Of a DNA stretch of 34,363 nt, positions 8,402-16,563 are shown piece after piece. Made by a program: the position numbers and the translations under genes. How positions within the stretch are numbered: the stretch's first letter is position 1; every line of letters begins with the position of its first letter. The stretch comes from Bacteroidales bacterium (GTDB lineage: Bacteria; Bacteroidota; Bacteroidia; Bacteroidales; VadinHA17). Under the pieces are notes generated by a model, which made no database searches, was not told where the DNA came from, and was given only the letters and a program-made list of their open reading frames with translations. Location of the stretch: the NCBI GenBank assembly GCA_027067975.1, contig JAMOUS010000102.1:1-34363 (forward strand). The letters are read 5' to 3'.

Positions 8402-8439
8402 TCTCGCTCCCCGTTCTATGGAGGTTTTCCCAAAATCCC

Positions 8440-8447
8440 TATCTTTC
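8440..8447 (+). promoter_or_regulatory. -7-like element before the symporter gene
   Basis: TATCTTTC matches TAnnTTTG at all but the last fixed base and lies 19 bp before the symporter ATG. No clear -33 element is seen at the expected distance. Weak support. Confidence 0.3.
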
Positions 8448-8466
8448 GGACCGCAATATCTGTCCG

Positions 8467-9930
8467 ATGAAACCACTTTTTCTGGCCCTGATCATCGCTG
8501 GTTATTTTGTGCTGTTGCTGGTCATCTCCTTGATCACGGGGAAGAATGCCGGCAACAAGGGGTTCTTTCTGGGCAACCGTCGTTCACCGTGGTATGTGGT
8601 GGCCTTTGGCATGATCGGCGCTTCCCTTTCCGGCGTCACCTTCATCAGCGTACCCGGGTGGGTGGGCGAAAGCCAGTTTGCCTACATGCAGATGGTACTG
8701 GGTTACCTGCTGGGATATCTTTTCATCGCCGAGGTATTGATGCCCCTCTATTACCGTCTCAACCTCACCTCCATTTACACCTACCTGTCCACCCGCTTCG
8801 GCCGTGCTTCGTACAAGACCGGCGCCTCCTTTTTCCTCCTCTCCCGTATCATCGGCGCCTCGTTCCGTCTCTTCCTGATGGCCACCGTATTGCAGATCAC
8901 CATCCTCGGAAAGTGGCACGTGCCCTTCTGGATCACGGTGATCCTCACCATCCTCCTGATCTGGCTCTACACCTTCCGGGGCGGCATCAAGACGATCATC
9001 TGGACCGACACACTGCAGACCACCTTCATGCTGCTTTCGGTGATCCTTACCGTCATCTTCATCGCCCGGCAGATGGGACTCGACTTCGGGGGGATGGTAC
9101 GGACGATCCGCGAGAGCGACTATTCCCGTATCTTCTTTTTCGACGACTGGCACGACAAGCGCTTCTTCCTGAAGCAGTTCCTCAGCGGGGCGTTCATCAC
9201 CATCGTGATGACCGGCCTTGACCAGGACATGATGCAGAAGAACCTCAGCTGCCGGAATATTGGCGAGGCGAAGAAGAACATGTACTGGTTCAGTATGGTG
9301 CTGGTTCCGGTGAACCTGCTGTTCCTTTCGCTGGGGGCCCTGTTGTACCTCTTCGCCGCCCACCGGGGTATCCCCGTTCCGGAACGTGCCGACGAGCTGT
9401 TCCCCCTGATCGCCACGGGCGGCTATCTTCCGGCGGTGGTGTCGGTCTTCTTCATGCTGGGACTCATCGCCGCCGCCTATTCGAGTGCCGACTCGGCCCT
9501 GACGGCGCTGACCACCTCGTTCACCGTCGACATCCTCGGCACCGAAGGCCGTGGCGACGAGGAGGTCAAAAGGATACGCATGCGTGTCCATATAGCCGTC
9601 TCTGCCGTGATGGTGGGGCTCATCCTCCTGTTCCGTGCCATCAACGACGAGAGCGTCATCAGCGCCCTCTTCACCGCCGCCGGGTACACCTACGGTCCGC
9701 TGCTGGGACTCTACGCTTTCGGACTCTTCACTCGCTGGAAGGTGCGTGACCGTCTGGTGCCCTTCGTAGCCATCCTCTCCCCCGTGATCTGTTACGTGCT
9801 CCACCTGAACTCCGAAGCCTGGTTCAACGGATACCGCTTCGGCTTCGAGATGCTCATCCTCAACGGATTGATCACCTTCGCCGGCCTCTGGCTCATCCGG
9901 AAAAAAGCTGCACAACTTCAACCTGCCTGA
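8467..9930 (+). CDS. Sodium:solute symporter (SSS family)
   Basis: A 487-residue inner-membrane protein with about 13 hydrophobic segments. Family features: the N-terminal helix followed by KGFFLGNRRSPWYVVAFGMIG, then SLSGVTFISVPGWV, YTYLSTRFG, the long loop with FLSGAFITIVMTGLDQDMMQKNLSC, and AAAYSSADSALTALTTSFTVDI, a conserved SSS stretch near the sodium site. The last part has YTYGPLLGLYAFGLFTRW. It should use the sodium gradient to import a small solute. The substrate cannot be told; sialic acid, sugar, nucleobase and proline carriers all share this pattern. The thioesterase gene starts 2 bp after the stop, so the two are almost certainly one transcript. Confidence 0.93.
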   Translation: MKPLFLALIIAGYFVLLLVISLITGKNAGNKGFFLGNRRSPWYVVAFGMIGASLSGVTFISVPGWVGESQFAYMQMVLGYLLGYLFIAEVLMPLYYRLNLTSIYTYLSTRFGRASYKTGASFFLLSRIIGASFRLFLMATVLQITILGKWHVPFWITVILTILLIWLYTFRGGIKTIIWTDTLQTTFMLLSVILTVIFIARQMGLDFGGMVRTIRESDYSRIFFFDDWHDKRFFLKQFLSGAFITIVMTGLDQDMMQKNLSCRNIGEAKKNMYWFSMVLVPVNLLFLSLGALLYLFAAHRGIPVPERADELFPLIATGGYLPAVVSVFFMLGLIAAAYSSADSALTALTTSFTVDILGTEGRGDEEVKRIRMRVHIAVSAVMVGLILLFRAINDESVISALFTAAGYTYGPLLGLYAFGLFTRWKVRDRLVPFVAILSPVICYVLHLNSEAWFNGYRFGFEMLILNGLITFAGLWLIRKKAAQLQPA

Positions 9931-9932
9931 CC

Positions 9933-10355
9933 ATGAACCCTGTCGCTGACAAACCCACCCACATCTCCCGCATCCGCGTCCGCTATGGCGAGACCGACCG
10001 CATGGGGGTGCTCCACCACAGTGTATATCCCCTCTACCTTGAGGAGGCCCGCACCGACCTGATGCGCCGCTCAAAGATCACCTACAAGGAACTGGAAGAT
10101 TCGGGCATCATCTTTCCGGTACGCGATATCCATATCACTTTCCTCCACCCCGCCTTTTACGACGACATCATCTCCGTGAAGGTGACACTCGAGGAGATCC
10201 GCGGAGTACGGATCCTTTTCTCCTACGTACTCACCAACGAAGAGGGGACAAAAGTGGCAGAGGCGACCACAGAGCTGATCTTCACCGATGCGAAGACTTT
10301 CCGGCCCATCCGCCCCCCCGAAGAGATCGTAAAGATGCTGACGGAGATCCGCTGA
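9933..10355 (+). CDS. Acyl-CoA thioesterase, YbgC/4-hydroxybenzoyl-CoA thioesterase type
   Basis: A 140-residue single hot-dog domain. The active-site helix region reads VRYGETDRMGVLHHSVYPLYLEEAR, where Asp22 is the likely catalytic acid in the ETDxxG pattern, followed by HPAFYDDIISVKVTLEEI and a C-terminal strand TTELIFTDAKTFRP. Members hydrolyse acyl-CoA or acyl-ACP thioesters in the cytosol; substrate chain length is not predictable here. It begins 2 bp after the symporter stop and ends 3 bp before the stop of the convergent FAH-family gene, leaving no room for a terminator. Confidence 0.9.
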   Translation: MNPVADKPTHISRIRVRYGETDRMGVLHHSVYPLYLEEARTDLMRRSKITYKELEDSGIIFPVRDIHITFLHPAFYDDIISVKVTLEEIRGVRILFSYVLTNEEGTKVAEATTELIFTDAKTFRPIRPPEEIVKMLTEIR

Positions 10356-10358
10356 GTT

Positions 10359-10964
10359 TTACCGCACCTCGAAGTCAAGGAGAAGACGCTCGCCGATATA
10401 TGCCTGAAGACGGTCGCCCTGTTTTACGGGACCCACCCCTGCCGGTGTGCCGGTAAAGATGAGGTCGCCTGTACGGAGGGTGATGAAACGCGACACATAC
10501 GCGATCAGCTCATCAAAGGGAAAGATCAGGTCGGCCGTACTGCCCTGTTGGACGGTCTGGCCGTTGACATCGAGGCGGAAGAGGATGGGATCGGGAAGCT
10601 CTTCGCGCGGGATGAACCCTCCCAGCGGTGCCGAACCGTCGAAGGCTTTGGCCACCTCCCACGGCAGCCCCTTGGCCTTGCACTCGCGCTGCAGATCCCG
10701 CGCCGTAAAATCGATGCCGATACCGACAGCGTCATAATAACGCCGGGCAAACGCTCTCTCCACCGCCTTCCCCATGCGCGAAACACGTAACACCAGTTCC
10801 ACCTCGTGATGCACCTCCTGCGAAAAATCCGGCAGATAAAAAGGTTTGTTATCCGTCAACAAGGCTGTGTCCGGCTTCAGGAAAAAGACAGGCTTCTCCG
10901 GCACGGCATGGTTCAGCTCTTTCGCATGTTTGGCATAATTACGGCCGATACAGATGATCTTCAT
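10359..10964 (-). CDS. Fumarylacetoacetate hydrolase family protein, short form
   Basis: A 201-residue protein that is just the FAH catalytic domain. Seen: an opening MKIICIGRNYAKHAKEL, FFLKPDTALL, metal ligands in HHEVELVLRV (Glu54, Glu56) and GIGIDFTARD (Asp85), then GLPWEVAKAFDGSAPLGGF (Lys106), LIAYVSRFITLRTGDLIFTGTPAGVGP near the end. The family includes acylpyruvases, oxaloacetate decarboxylases and 2-hydroxyhepta-2,4-dienedioate isomerases. The short form with the GRNY start resembles YcgM/FAHD1-like acylpyruvase or oxaloacetate tautomerase, which is the best guess. It starts 6 bp after the exonuclease stop and is probably the last gene of the gldF-dnaN-exonuclease series. Confidence 0.9.
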   Translation of the reverse strand: MKIICIGRNYAKHAKELNHAVPEKPVFFLKPDTALLTDNKPFYLPDFSQEVHHEVELVLRVSRMGKAVERAFARRYYDAVGIGIDFTARDLQRECKAKGLPWEVAKAFDGSAPLGGFIPREELPDPILFRLDVNGQTVQQGSTADLIFPFDELIAYVSRFITLRTGDLIFTGTPAGVGPVKQGDRLQAYIGERLLLDFEVR

Positions 10965-10970
10965 AAACCG

Positions 10971-11738
10971 TCACTTTCCAAATTCGCGCAGCCGGATGCG
11001 GGTGAGCACCCGCTTGGTGTATTCGGGAAAGTCACCGTTCATCATCCAGCTGTAATAGGCAGGATCCTTCTTCAGCACGTCTGCCACCCGCTGTCCTTTG
11101 TATTTCCCGAAGTTGAACACCTCTTCGTCCTTTTCGTTATAGATGATCCGCCCCATCAGATCGACATTGCGGGTATGGGAAGTGAACTTTGCCAGGTAGT
11201 CCACATCGTTCTCTAAGTCATCGTACCGGTCGAGCTGGGCCTTGAGGATCTTGTAAGTCGCTTCAGTGTCGGCCTCGGCGCTGTGAGCGTTCTCCATCTC
11301 GCGGTCGAGGTAGAACTTGTATGCGGCAGCAAGGGTCCTCTGTTCCTTCTTGAAGAAGACCACCTGCACGTCGATGATGCGGCGGTCCTTGAAGTCGAAA
11401 TCCACGCCGGCGCGGGCAAACTCTTCCGCCAGCATGGGGACGTCAAAGCGGTTGCAGTTGTATCCGGCCAGGTCACATCCCTCCAGGAAGAAGGCCAGTT
11501 GTTTGGCCACCTCACGGAAGGTGGGTTTGTCGGCCACATCCTCATCGCGGATGCCGTGGACGGCCGTGGCCCGCGGGTCGATAGGCATCTCCGGGTTCAG
11601 CAGCATGCGCAGCGAATCCTTCTTCCCGCCCGGATCGATCTTGAGCACGGCGATCTCGACAATGCGGTCCTTGCTCACATCGAGCCCGGTGGTCTCCAGG
11701 TCGAAGAAAGCAATGGGTCTTTTCAGTTTCAGTTCCAT
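10971..11738 (-). CDS. DEDDh 3'-5' exonuclease (DnaQ-like) with FGKYKG C-terminal domain
   Basis: A 255-residue protein. All five DEDDh residues are visible: IAFFDLETTG (Asp13, Glu15), GYNCNRFDVPML (Asp99), AHSAEADTEAT (His152, Asp157). The fold is that of the DNA polymerase III epsilon proofreading subunit. A separate domain at about 195-255 carries EVFNFGKYKGQRVADVL and AYYSWMMNGDFPEYTK, resembling the FGKYKG (DUF3820-like) domain found in some exonucleases. The gene lies directly behind dnaN (16 bp), so proofreading or repair at the clamp is a reasonable inference. The start is ATG 11738. Confidence 0.93.
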   Translation of the reverse strand: MELKLKRPIAFFDLETTGLDVSKDRIVEIAVLKIDPGGKKDSLRMLLNPEMPIDPRATAVHGIRDEDVADKPTFREVAKQLAFFLEGCDLAGYNCNRFDVPMLAEEFARAGVDFDFKDRRIIDVQVVFFKKEQRTLAAAYKFYLDREMENAHSAEADTEATYKILKAQLDRYDDLENDVDYLAKFTSHTRNVDLMGRIIYNEKDEEVFNFGKYKGQRVADVLKKDPAYYSWMMNGDFPEYTKRVLTRIRLREFGK

Positions 11739-11754
11739 TCGGGAAATCTCTGGA

Positions 11755-12891
11755 TCAGCTCACGCCGCCGATCATCATGGGCATCAACAACATCAACAGA
11801 TCGTCTTCTTCCGACTCCTGCTCGGCCGGCAGGATGATACCCGCCCGCGTGGGATCGGCCAGTTCGAAGATCACCTCCTCACCCGGCAGGTTGGCCAGGA
11901 TCTCCAACAGGAAGGTCGACTTGAAGCCGATCTCCATATCGTCGCCTTCGTACTCGCAGTTAAGCCATTCACTGGCCGACACCGAAAAGTCGAGGTCTTG
12001 CGCCGAAAGGGTAAGCTTGTTGCCTGTGATCGTCAGCCGCACCAGGTTGCTCGCCTGGTTCGAGAAGACGGAAACACGCTTCAAAGCGTTCATCATCGAC
12101 ATCCGGTCGACCCGCAGCTTGTTGGGGTTGTTCTGCGGGATCACCGAGTTGTAGCTGGGATAACTGCCCTCCACCAGCCGGCATACCAGCACATGATCGC
12201 TCAAGACGAAACGGGCATTCTTCTCGTCAAACTCGATGGTCACCTCTTCTTCCTCTTTCGGCAGGATATTTCGCAGCAGCGAAGCCGGCTTCTTGGGAAG
12301 GATGAACGAACCGGGCTTTTCAATGCTCATCCCCTTGCGGATGTACCGTACCAGTTTGTGGGCATCACTGGCCACCAGCGTCACGGCGTCTTCGGCAATG
12401 TCGAAGAAGATCCCGTTCATGATGGGCCGCAACTCATCGTTGGCCGTGGCAAAGATGGTGCGCGTAATGCCGTTGTACAGCACACCCGGATCCATCTTGA
12501 AGACGGTCTTGCTCTCTTCCTTCAGTTGCGGCACCTGCGGATATTCCACCGCCCGTTGTCCGACGATGTTGTACTTTCCCTGCTCGGCCGTGATCTCCAC
12601 CGAAAGGGTATTCAGGTCGATGTCAAAGGTAAGAGGCTCCTCGGGAAATTCCTTCAACGTATTGGTCAAACGCAAGGCAGGCAGGGCAATGCTGCCTCCT
12701 TCATCGGCATTGTCGATCGTCATCTGCGTCACCAGCGTCGTCTCCAGATCGGAAGCCGTGATCGTCAGGACATTGTCCTCCAGGTGGAAAAGAAAATCAT
12801 CCAGGATCGGCAAAGAGTTCTTCGAACTGATGACCCGGCTCACCGATTGAAGGTGCTGCAAAAGGTCATGACTGGATACTACGAATCTCAT
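11755..12891 (-). CDS. dnaN: DNA polymerase III beta subunit (sliding clamp)
   Basis: A 378-residue protein of normal length with three repeated clamp domains. Seen: MRFVVSSHDLLQHLQSVSRVISSKNSLPILDDFLF at the N-terminus (two overlapping short pieces of it are diagnostic), ITASDLETTL, LVASDAHKLVRY, and a C-terminus MLLMPMMIGG where E. coli has YVVMPMRL. The ring-shaped dimer holds the replicative polymerase on DNA. In this genome it is not beside dnaA; it follows gldF, gldG and the 14028-13000 gene, with its own promoter in the 108-bp gap, and is followed by the exonuclease. Confidence 0.97.
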   Translation of the reverse strand: MRFVVSSHDLLQHLQSVSRVISSKNSLPILDDFLFHLEDNVLTITASDLETTLVTQMTIDNADEGGSIALPALRLTNTLKEFPEEPLTFDIDLNTLSVEITAEQGKYNIVGQRAVEYPQVPQLKEESKTVFKMDPGVLYNGITRTIFATANDELRPIMNGIFFDIAEDAVTLVASDAHKLVRYIRKGMSIEKPGSFILPKKPASLLRNILPKEEEEVTIEFDEKNARFVLSDHVLVCRLVEGSYPSYNSVIPQNNPNKLRVDRMSMMNALKRVSVFSNQASNLVRLTITGNKLTLSAQDLDFSVSASEWLNCEYEGDDMEIGFKSTFLLEILANLPGEEVIFELADPTRAGIILPAEQESEEDDLLMLLMPMMIGGVS

Positions 12892-12938
12892 CGTGATATG
12901 CTTTTTAATAGGGTTTCACACTCTCAAAAATCGGCAAC

Positions 12939-12969
12939 CAAGTATACAAAAAAAAAGTCAGTATGCCAA
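12939..12969 (-). promoter_or_regulatory. Promoter of dnaN
   Basis: On the minus strand TTGG at 12966-12969, a 19-bp spacer including a run of nine T, and TATACTTG at 12939-12946 fit the -33/-7 pattern with one mismatch in the -7. The ATG lies 47 bp past the -7 box. Confidence 0.5.
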
Positions 12970-12999
12970 TTTTTGCAGGAGGGGCTTGTCCCCTTTTTT

Positions 13000-14028
13000 T
13001 CAAGGGTTTTCCGGGAGCAAGTTCATTTCTTTTCCGGCAGTGGGGGTGATAAACTCTTCCGCTTTCAGGAAGAGGGGGTCGATACGGTAATACCGGATGA
13101 GCACCCACTCGCGGGCCGGCTCCACCCAGGCCCGTGCCACATCCACGTCGGTGATGATTCGGCTCTTGGCCGGATCATCAGGCAACAGGGGATAGACCCT
13201 CATACGGAAGGAGCGGTGTCGGCACGCTGCGAGGGTGAGGGAGTAGAGGGGTGGTGTCTCCAGGAGCGAGTCTTGCTGCGCCGGCGGCAGGAGACGGTCG
13301 TACTCATCACATTCGAGATGCTGGAAGTAGGTAAGATAACGCATCACGCGGGCCGTATCCACGGGCAACCCCGCCAGGGCCGTATCGTCAGGGAGAAAGG
13401 TGACCCGCCCGCTGAGGGTGTCATAACCGGCACGGTAGCCGTCATCACGGCCGAGGTAGTGCACCTGCACATCATACACCTCGCCCGGCAGAAAACGGAA
13501 CAGCGTCATATCACGCCAGTAATAGGGATCGACGACAAAGAGGGAGGCGGGGTCGACCTCCTCGCCGGGCAGCCAGGTGATATACCATTTTTTCTTCCTT
13601 CCCTTCAGGCGCATCATGTTGCCACCAGGCAGGAGTGTATCCCGGACGATCTGGAAGTGTTTCAGGGGGAAGAGGCGTCCTCTGACGGTCACACGGGTGT
13701 GCCGGGCGCGGGGGTCGGCCAGGACACGTGCGGCCAGGTCGCCGGAGACGGGGGATTTGACCTCGATCTCACGCAGCACCTTCTCCAGCACCTTCATGGC
13801 GCGGGGGCGTGCCGGCCAGCGCCCATTGACCTGCCAGCCCGTTCGCTTGCGGCGCAGCACCACCCTGGCCGTGTCACGCCGCAGGATGACCGCCTGCACC
13901 CTGTCACCCTGCCGCACCTGGAACTGCCTGCCGGGCTGGGCGGCCCGCTGTCGCACCACCGCCAGGAGGGCCAGCAGCGCCAGCGCCCCCGCCACCACAG
14001 CCAACACCACCAGCGGACGCCCTCTCAT
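13000..14028 (-). CDS. Membrane-anchored protein, DUF4340-like, coupled to gldG
   Basis: A 342-residue protein. Residues about 5-24 are a membrane helix (PLVVLAVVAGALALLALLAV); the rest is predicted outside the cytoplasm. The early part (RDTARVVLRRKRTGWQVNGRWPARP, then EKVLREIEVKSPVSGDLA) resembles the repeated unit of DUF4340 proteins, which often sit beside GldG-like ABC auxiliary proteins. The C-terminal half has no domain I recognise. ATG overlaps the gldG stop by 4 bp (14025-14028), so translation is coupled and a role alongside GldG is likely. Strongly basic and Arg-rich compared with its neighbours. Confidence 0.7.
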   Translation of the reverse strand: MRGRPLVVLAVVAGALALLALLAVVRQRAAQPGRQFQVRQGDRVQAVILRRDTARVVLRRKRTGWQVNGRWPARPRAMKVLEKVLREIEVKSPVSGDLAARVLADPRARHTRVTVRGRLFPLKHFQIVRDTLLPGGNMMRLKGRKKKWYITWLPGEEVDPASLFVVDPYYWRDMTLFRFLPGEVYDVQVHYLGRDDGYRAGYDTLSGRVTFLPDDTALAGLPVDTARVMRYLTYFQHLECDEYDRLLPPAQQDSLLETPPLYSLTLAACRHRSFRMRVYPLLPDDPAKSRIITDVDVARAWVEPAREWVLIRYYRIDPLFLKAEEFITPTAGKEMNLLPENP

Positions 14029-15776
14029 CGCCGTGCCCCTCCTTTCGCAGGCCGCCCGTAACGACGGCGCCGCAACAGGTTCATCACGATGCCGGCAACG
14101 AGGATCAACAATACCGGCACGACGGTGTTCAGCAACTGCCAGAAAAGACGCTCCGACGCCACCTTCTCACGGTCGAGAAGGCGCAGCTTGAACTCCCGCC
14201 CCCGCAGTTCCATCAGGTCGGTCTCGTCGACGAGATAATTCACCGCATTGACGATCAGGTCCTTGTTGCCATAGGTCTGCTGCGTAAGACGGTCCTGCCC
14301 CAACGGCAGCGGCACCCACTTGTCGCCCACACGCCGCACCTTGTTGCGGATGACATCGCCGTCGGAGATGACGATCATGCGTGTGGGAACGCTCTTCTCA
14401 CGGAACTCGGGATGAGGACCCGGGATGATGGCCGAGATCATGCGGTTGCGGAAAGCCGATTCGAACGTGCCCTCCAAGAGGATGCCGGTGATCAGATAAG
14501 GACGGTTATACTCCTGCTCGCGCGGGGGACGCTTGATCTCCTCAAGGCTGAGCATCAGCGGTGCGCCGCGTGTGCGGCTGTAGCGCGAGGTGCGCAGGAG
14601 AATGTGCTTGCGGATGTTACCGTTGCCCTCGACGGTGTCCATGGGGTTGACGAACTCACCCCGCACCAGGTTGAGGTTGCGCGAGAGGGGATGCTTCTGC
14701 GGTGCCATCAGCGGGAAGTAGGGCCACGGCGCCGGCACGTAATGCGGTGCATTGCCCACCACAGCCGTGTTCACCGGCACCAGCGCACAACGCATATCCT
14801 GGATCAGCGTACCCTCGAGCCGTACCCCGTACTTGAATAGCATATCCGTGAGATGCAGATCCATCGGCACCGCAAAGGTGTAGCTGGCATACATCAGACT
14901 GTCGGCATCGACGGCCACCTTGTCGAGGAGCCAGAGGATCTTGCCTCCCTGCATCAGATACTGGTCGAGAACATACTTGTCGGCCTCGCTGAACGGCCGG
15001 GAGGGCTTGGCGATGACCACCGCCGCATACTTGTCGAGGATGCCGGGCTTGCCGCCGATGACCCCGCGGTCGATGTTGAAATACTTCGACAGCTCTTTCT
15101 CCGCATCGCCCACAGCCGGCTCGGGCAGCTCACCATGCCCTTCGGTGAAGGCAATGGTGTACACCGTATCGGCACTGAGGGCCTTGATGCTGTGGATGAG
15201 CTGGTACTCCAACCCCTCGATCGAATGGTTGAGATTGACCGCCGCCGGCAGCGTGGGATTGTTGTTGAGGAAGTTGACCGCCATCTCCATGCCGTTGTAG
15301 TTGACGATCGCCCCCGGAAAGATGATCTTCGAAGAGATGGCCCCCTCTTTGTCGCGCCGCTGCACATCGGTGGGCCGCAACCCCTTTTCGATGAGCATCT
15401 TATAGAACTTGTCACGCTCCTTGCGGGTGCGACCCGCCGCGGGGTTGATGAACTCATAGGTAAGATGCTTCCCCGCATAGGCACGGAACTCGTCGAGCAT
15501 ATCCTTCACCGCCGTACGCATCCGCTTGAACCCTACCGGCATCTCGCCGTCGAGATATACCTGCACATAGACATCCTTGTCCAGACCGCGCAGGATGGCT
15601 TTCGTCTTGGGCGAAAGGGTAAAGCGTTTCTCGGCAGTCAGATCGAGACGGAAGAACCAGTGCGACGACAGCACCTCCAACACCAGCAACACCACGATCA
15701 CCAGGAAAAACTCGGCGACATTGCGTATCACCAGCTTCCTGCGTATCCGATCGCCCGGTAGCCTTTGCCTGCCCAT
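14025..15776 (-). CDS. gldG: GldG, ABC-transporter auxiliary protein of the gliding/secretion complex
   Basis: About 583 residues from ATG 15776, whose A overlaps the last base of the gldF stop (TGATG); a GTG at 15782 is a less likely start. N-terminal helix at about 18-40 (FFLVIVVLLVLEVLSS), then the family hallmark RLDLTAEKRFTLSPKTKAIL and an extracytoplasmic domain (KDVYVQVYLDGEMP, YTIAFTEGHGELPE). A C-terminal helix (LLILVAGIVMNLL) ends in RRRRYGRP. GldG works with GldF and the ATPase GldA in Flavobacterium gliding. In Bacteroidales that do not glide the pair is still common and its role is unclear. No gldA is in the window. Confidence 0.92.
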   Translation of the reverse strand: MGRQRLPGDRIRRKLVIRNVAEFFLVIVVLLVLEVLSSHWFFRLDLTAEKRFTLSPKTKAILRGLDKDVYVQVYLDGEMPVGFKRMRTAVKDMLDEFRAYAGKHLTYEFINPAAGRTRKERDKFYKMLIEKGLRPTDVQRRDKEGAISSKIIFPGAIVNYNGMEMAVNFLNNNPTLPAAVNLNHSIEGLEYQLIHSIKALSADTVYTIAFTEGHGELPEPAVGDAEKELSKYFNIDRGVIGGKPGILDKYAAVVIAKPSRPFSEADKYVLDQYLMQGGKILWLLDKVAVDADSLMYASYTFAVPMDLHLTDMLFKYGVRLEGTLIQDMRCALVPVNTAVVGNAPHYVPAPWPYFPLMAPQKHPLSRNLNLVRGEFVNPMDTVEGNGNIRKHILLRTSRYSRTRGAPLMLSLEEIKRPPREQEYNRPYLITGILLEGTFESAFRNRMISAIIPGPHPEFREKSVPTRMIVISDGDVIRNKVRRVGDKWVPLPLGQDRLTQQTYGNKDLIVNAVNYLVDETDLMELRGREFKLRLLDREKVASERLFWQLLNTVVPVLLILVAGIVMNLLRRRRYGRPAKGGARR

Positions 15777-16507
15777 CACCACCTCCTGCTTTGCAAAACG
15801 AACTTGGTCATCAGGATGAAGAGCGTGATCACCCCCAGGAAATAGAGGATGTCGCGCGAGTCGATCACGCCGCGGCTCATCGACTTGTAATGCTCGTTGA
15901 TTCCCATCTTGATCACCAGGAAGTTGATCTCGCGGAAAGCCTCCATCGAGCTGAGGAAGTCGAACCCGATGTAAAGGATGAAGCTCATCAGCACGGCGAT
16001 GATGAACGCCACGATGGGATTGTCGGTAAGCGACGAGGCGAAGATGCCGATGGCGACGTAGATGAGCGCGAGGAAGAAGAGGCCGATGTACGAGCCCCAG
16101 ATGCCGCCGAGGTCAAGGTTGCCGGGCGGGCTGCCCAGCAGGTACACCGACACCACATACACCAACGTCGGCAGCAGCGACACCAGCACCAGCAAAACGC
16201 CGGCGAAATATTTCCCCAGCACGATCTGCAGGTCGGTGAGCGGACGCGTGAAGAGCAGCTCCAGCGTGCCGCTGCGCCCCTCCTCGGCGAACGAGCGCAT
16301 CGTCACCGCCGGCACCAGGAAGAGAAAGATCCACGGCGCCATCATGAAAAAAGTATCCAACGAGGCATAGCCGCTGTCGAGGACGTTCGTGTCGCCGGGA
16401 AAGATCCACAGGAAGAGCGAGTTGGCCAGCAGGAAGACGCTCACCACCACATAGCCGGTGACCGTGCTGAAGAACTCCGAGATCTCTTTCGCCAGTAATG
16501 CGCGCAT
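15776..16507 (-). CDS. gldF: GldF, ABC-2 type permease
   Basis: A 243-residue inner-membrane protein with six hydrophobic segments. Opening MRALLAKEISEFFSTVTGYV is characteristic of GldF, followed by FFMMAPWIFLFLVPAVTMRSF and the conserved loop EEGRSGTLELLFTRPLTDLQ with VLGKYFAGVLL. These match ABC-2 permeases of the NosY/GldF type. It would pair with an ATPase encoded elsewhere. It is the first gene of the minus-strand series and overlaps the gldG start by one base. A -7 box lies 27 bp upstream of ATG 16507. Confidence 0.94.
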   Translation of the reverse strand: MRALLAKEISEFFSTVTGYVVVSVFLLANSLFLWIFPGDTNVLDSGYASLDTFFMMAPWIFLFLVPAVTMRSFAEEGRSGTLELLFTRPLTDLQIVLGKYFAGVLLVLVSLLPTLVYVVSVYLLGSPPGNLDLGGIWGSYIGLFFLALIYVAIGIFASSLTDNPIVAFIIAVLMSFILYIGFDFLSSMEAFREINFLVIKMGINEHYKSMSRGVIDSRDILYFLGVITLFILMTKFVLQSRRW

Positions 16508-16533
16508 GACAACGCCTTTCCTTTAAGGAGATA

Positions 16534-16541
16534 CAAAATTA
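16534..16541 (-). promoter_or_regulatory. -7 element upstream of gldF
   Basis: TAATTTTG on the minus strand is a perfect TAnnTTTG match in the gap between the tryptophanase remnant and gldF. No TTG is found at the expected -33 distance. Confidence 0.4.
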
Positions 16542-16563
16542 ACACAAATCCCTTTTGTTGCTT

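Noticed and set aside
8584-10074. Minus-strand open frame of 496 codons
   Set aside because: It mirrors the symporter and thioesterase genes; its translation is rich in His, Gly and Glu with no recognisable fold.
12978-12999. Hairpin AGGGGCTTGTCCCCT followed by seven T
   Set aside because: It looks like a terminator on the plus strand, but no plus-strand gene ends there; on the minus strand no T-run follows. The stem is only 5 bp.
11317-14061. Very long plus-strand open frame (about 914 codons)
   Set aside because: It lies opposite the exonuclease, dnaN and the DUF4340-like gene. Its translation is low in complexity and shows no domain; it is a by-product of GC-rich codon use.
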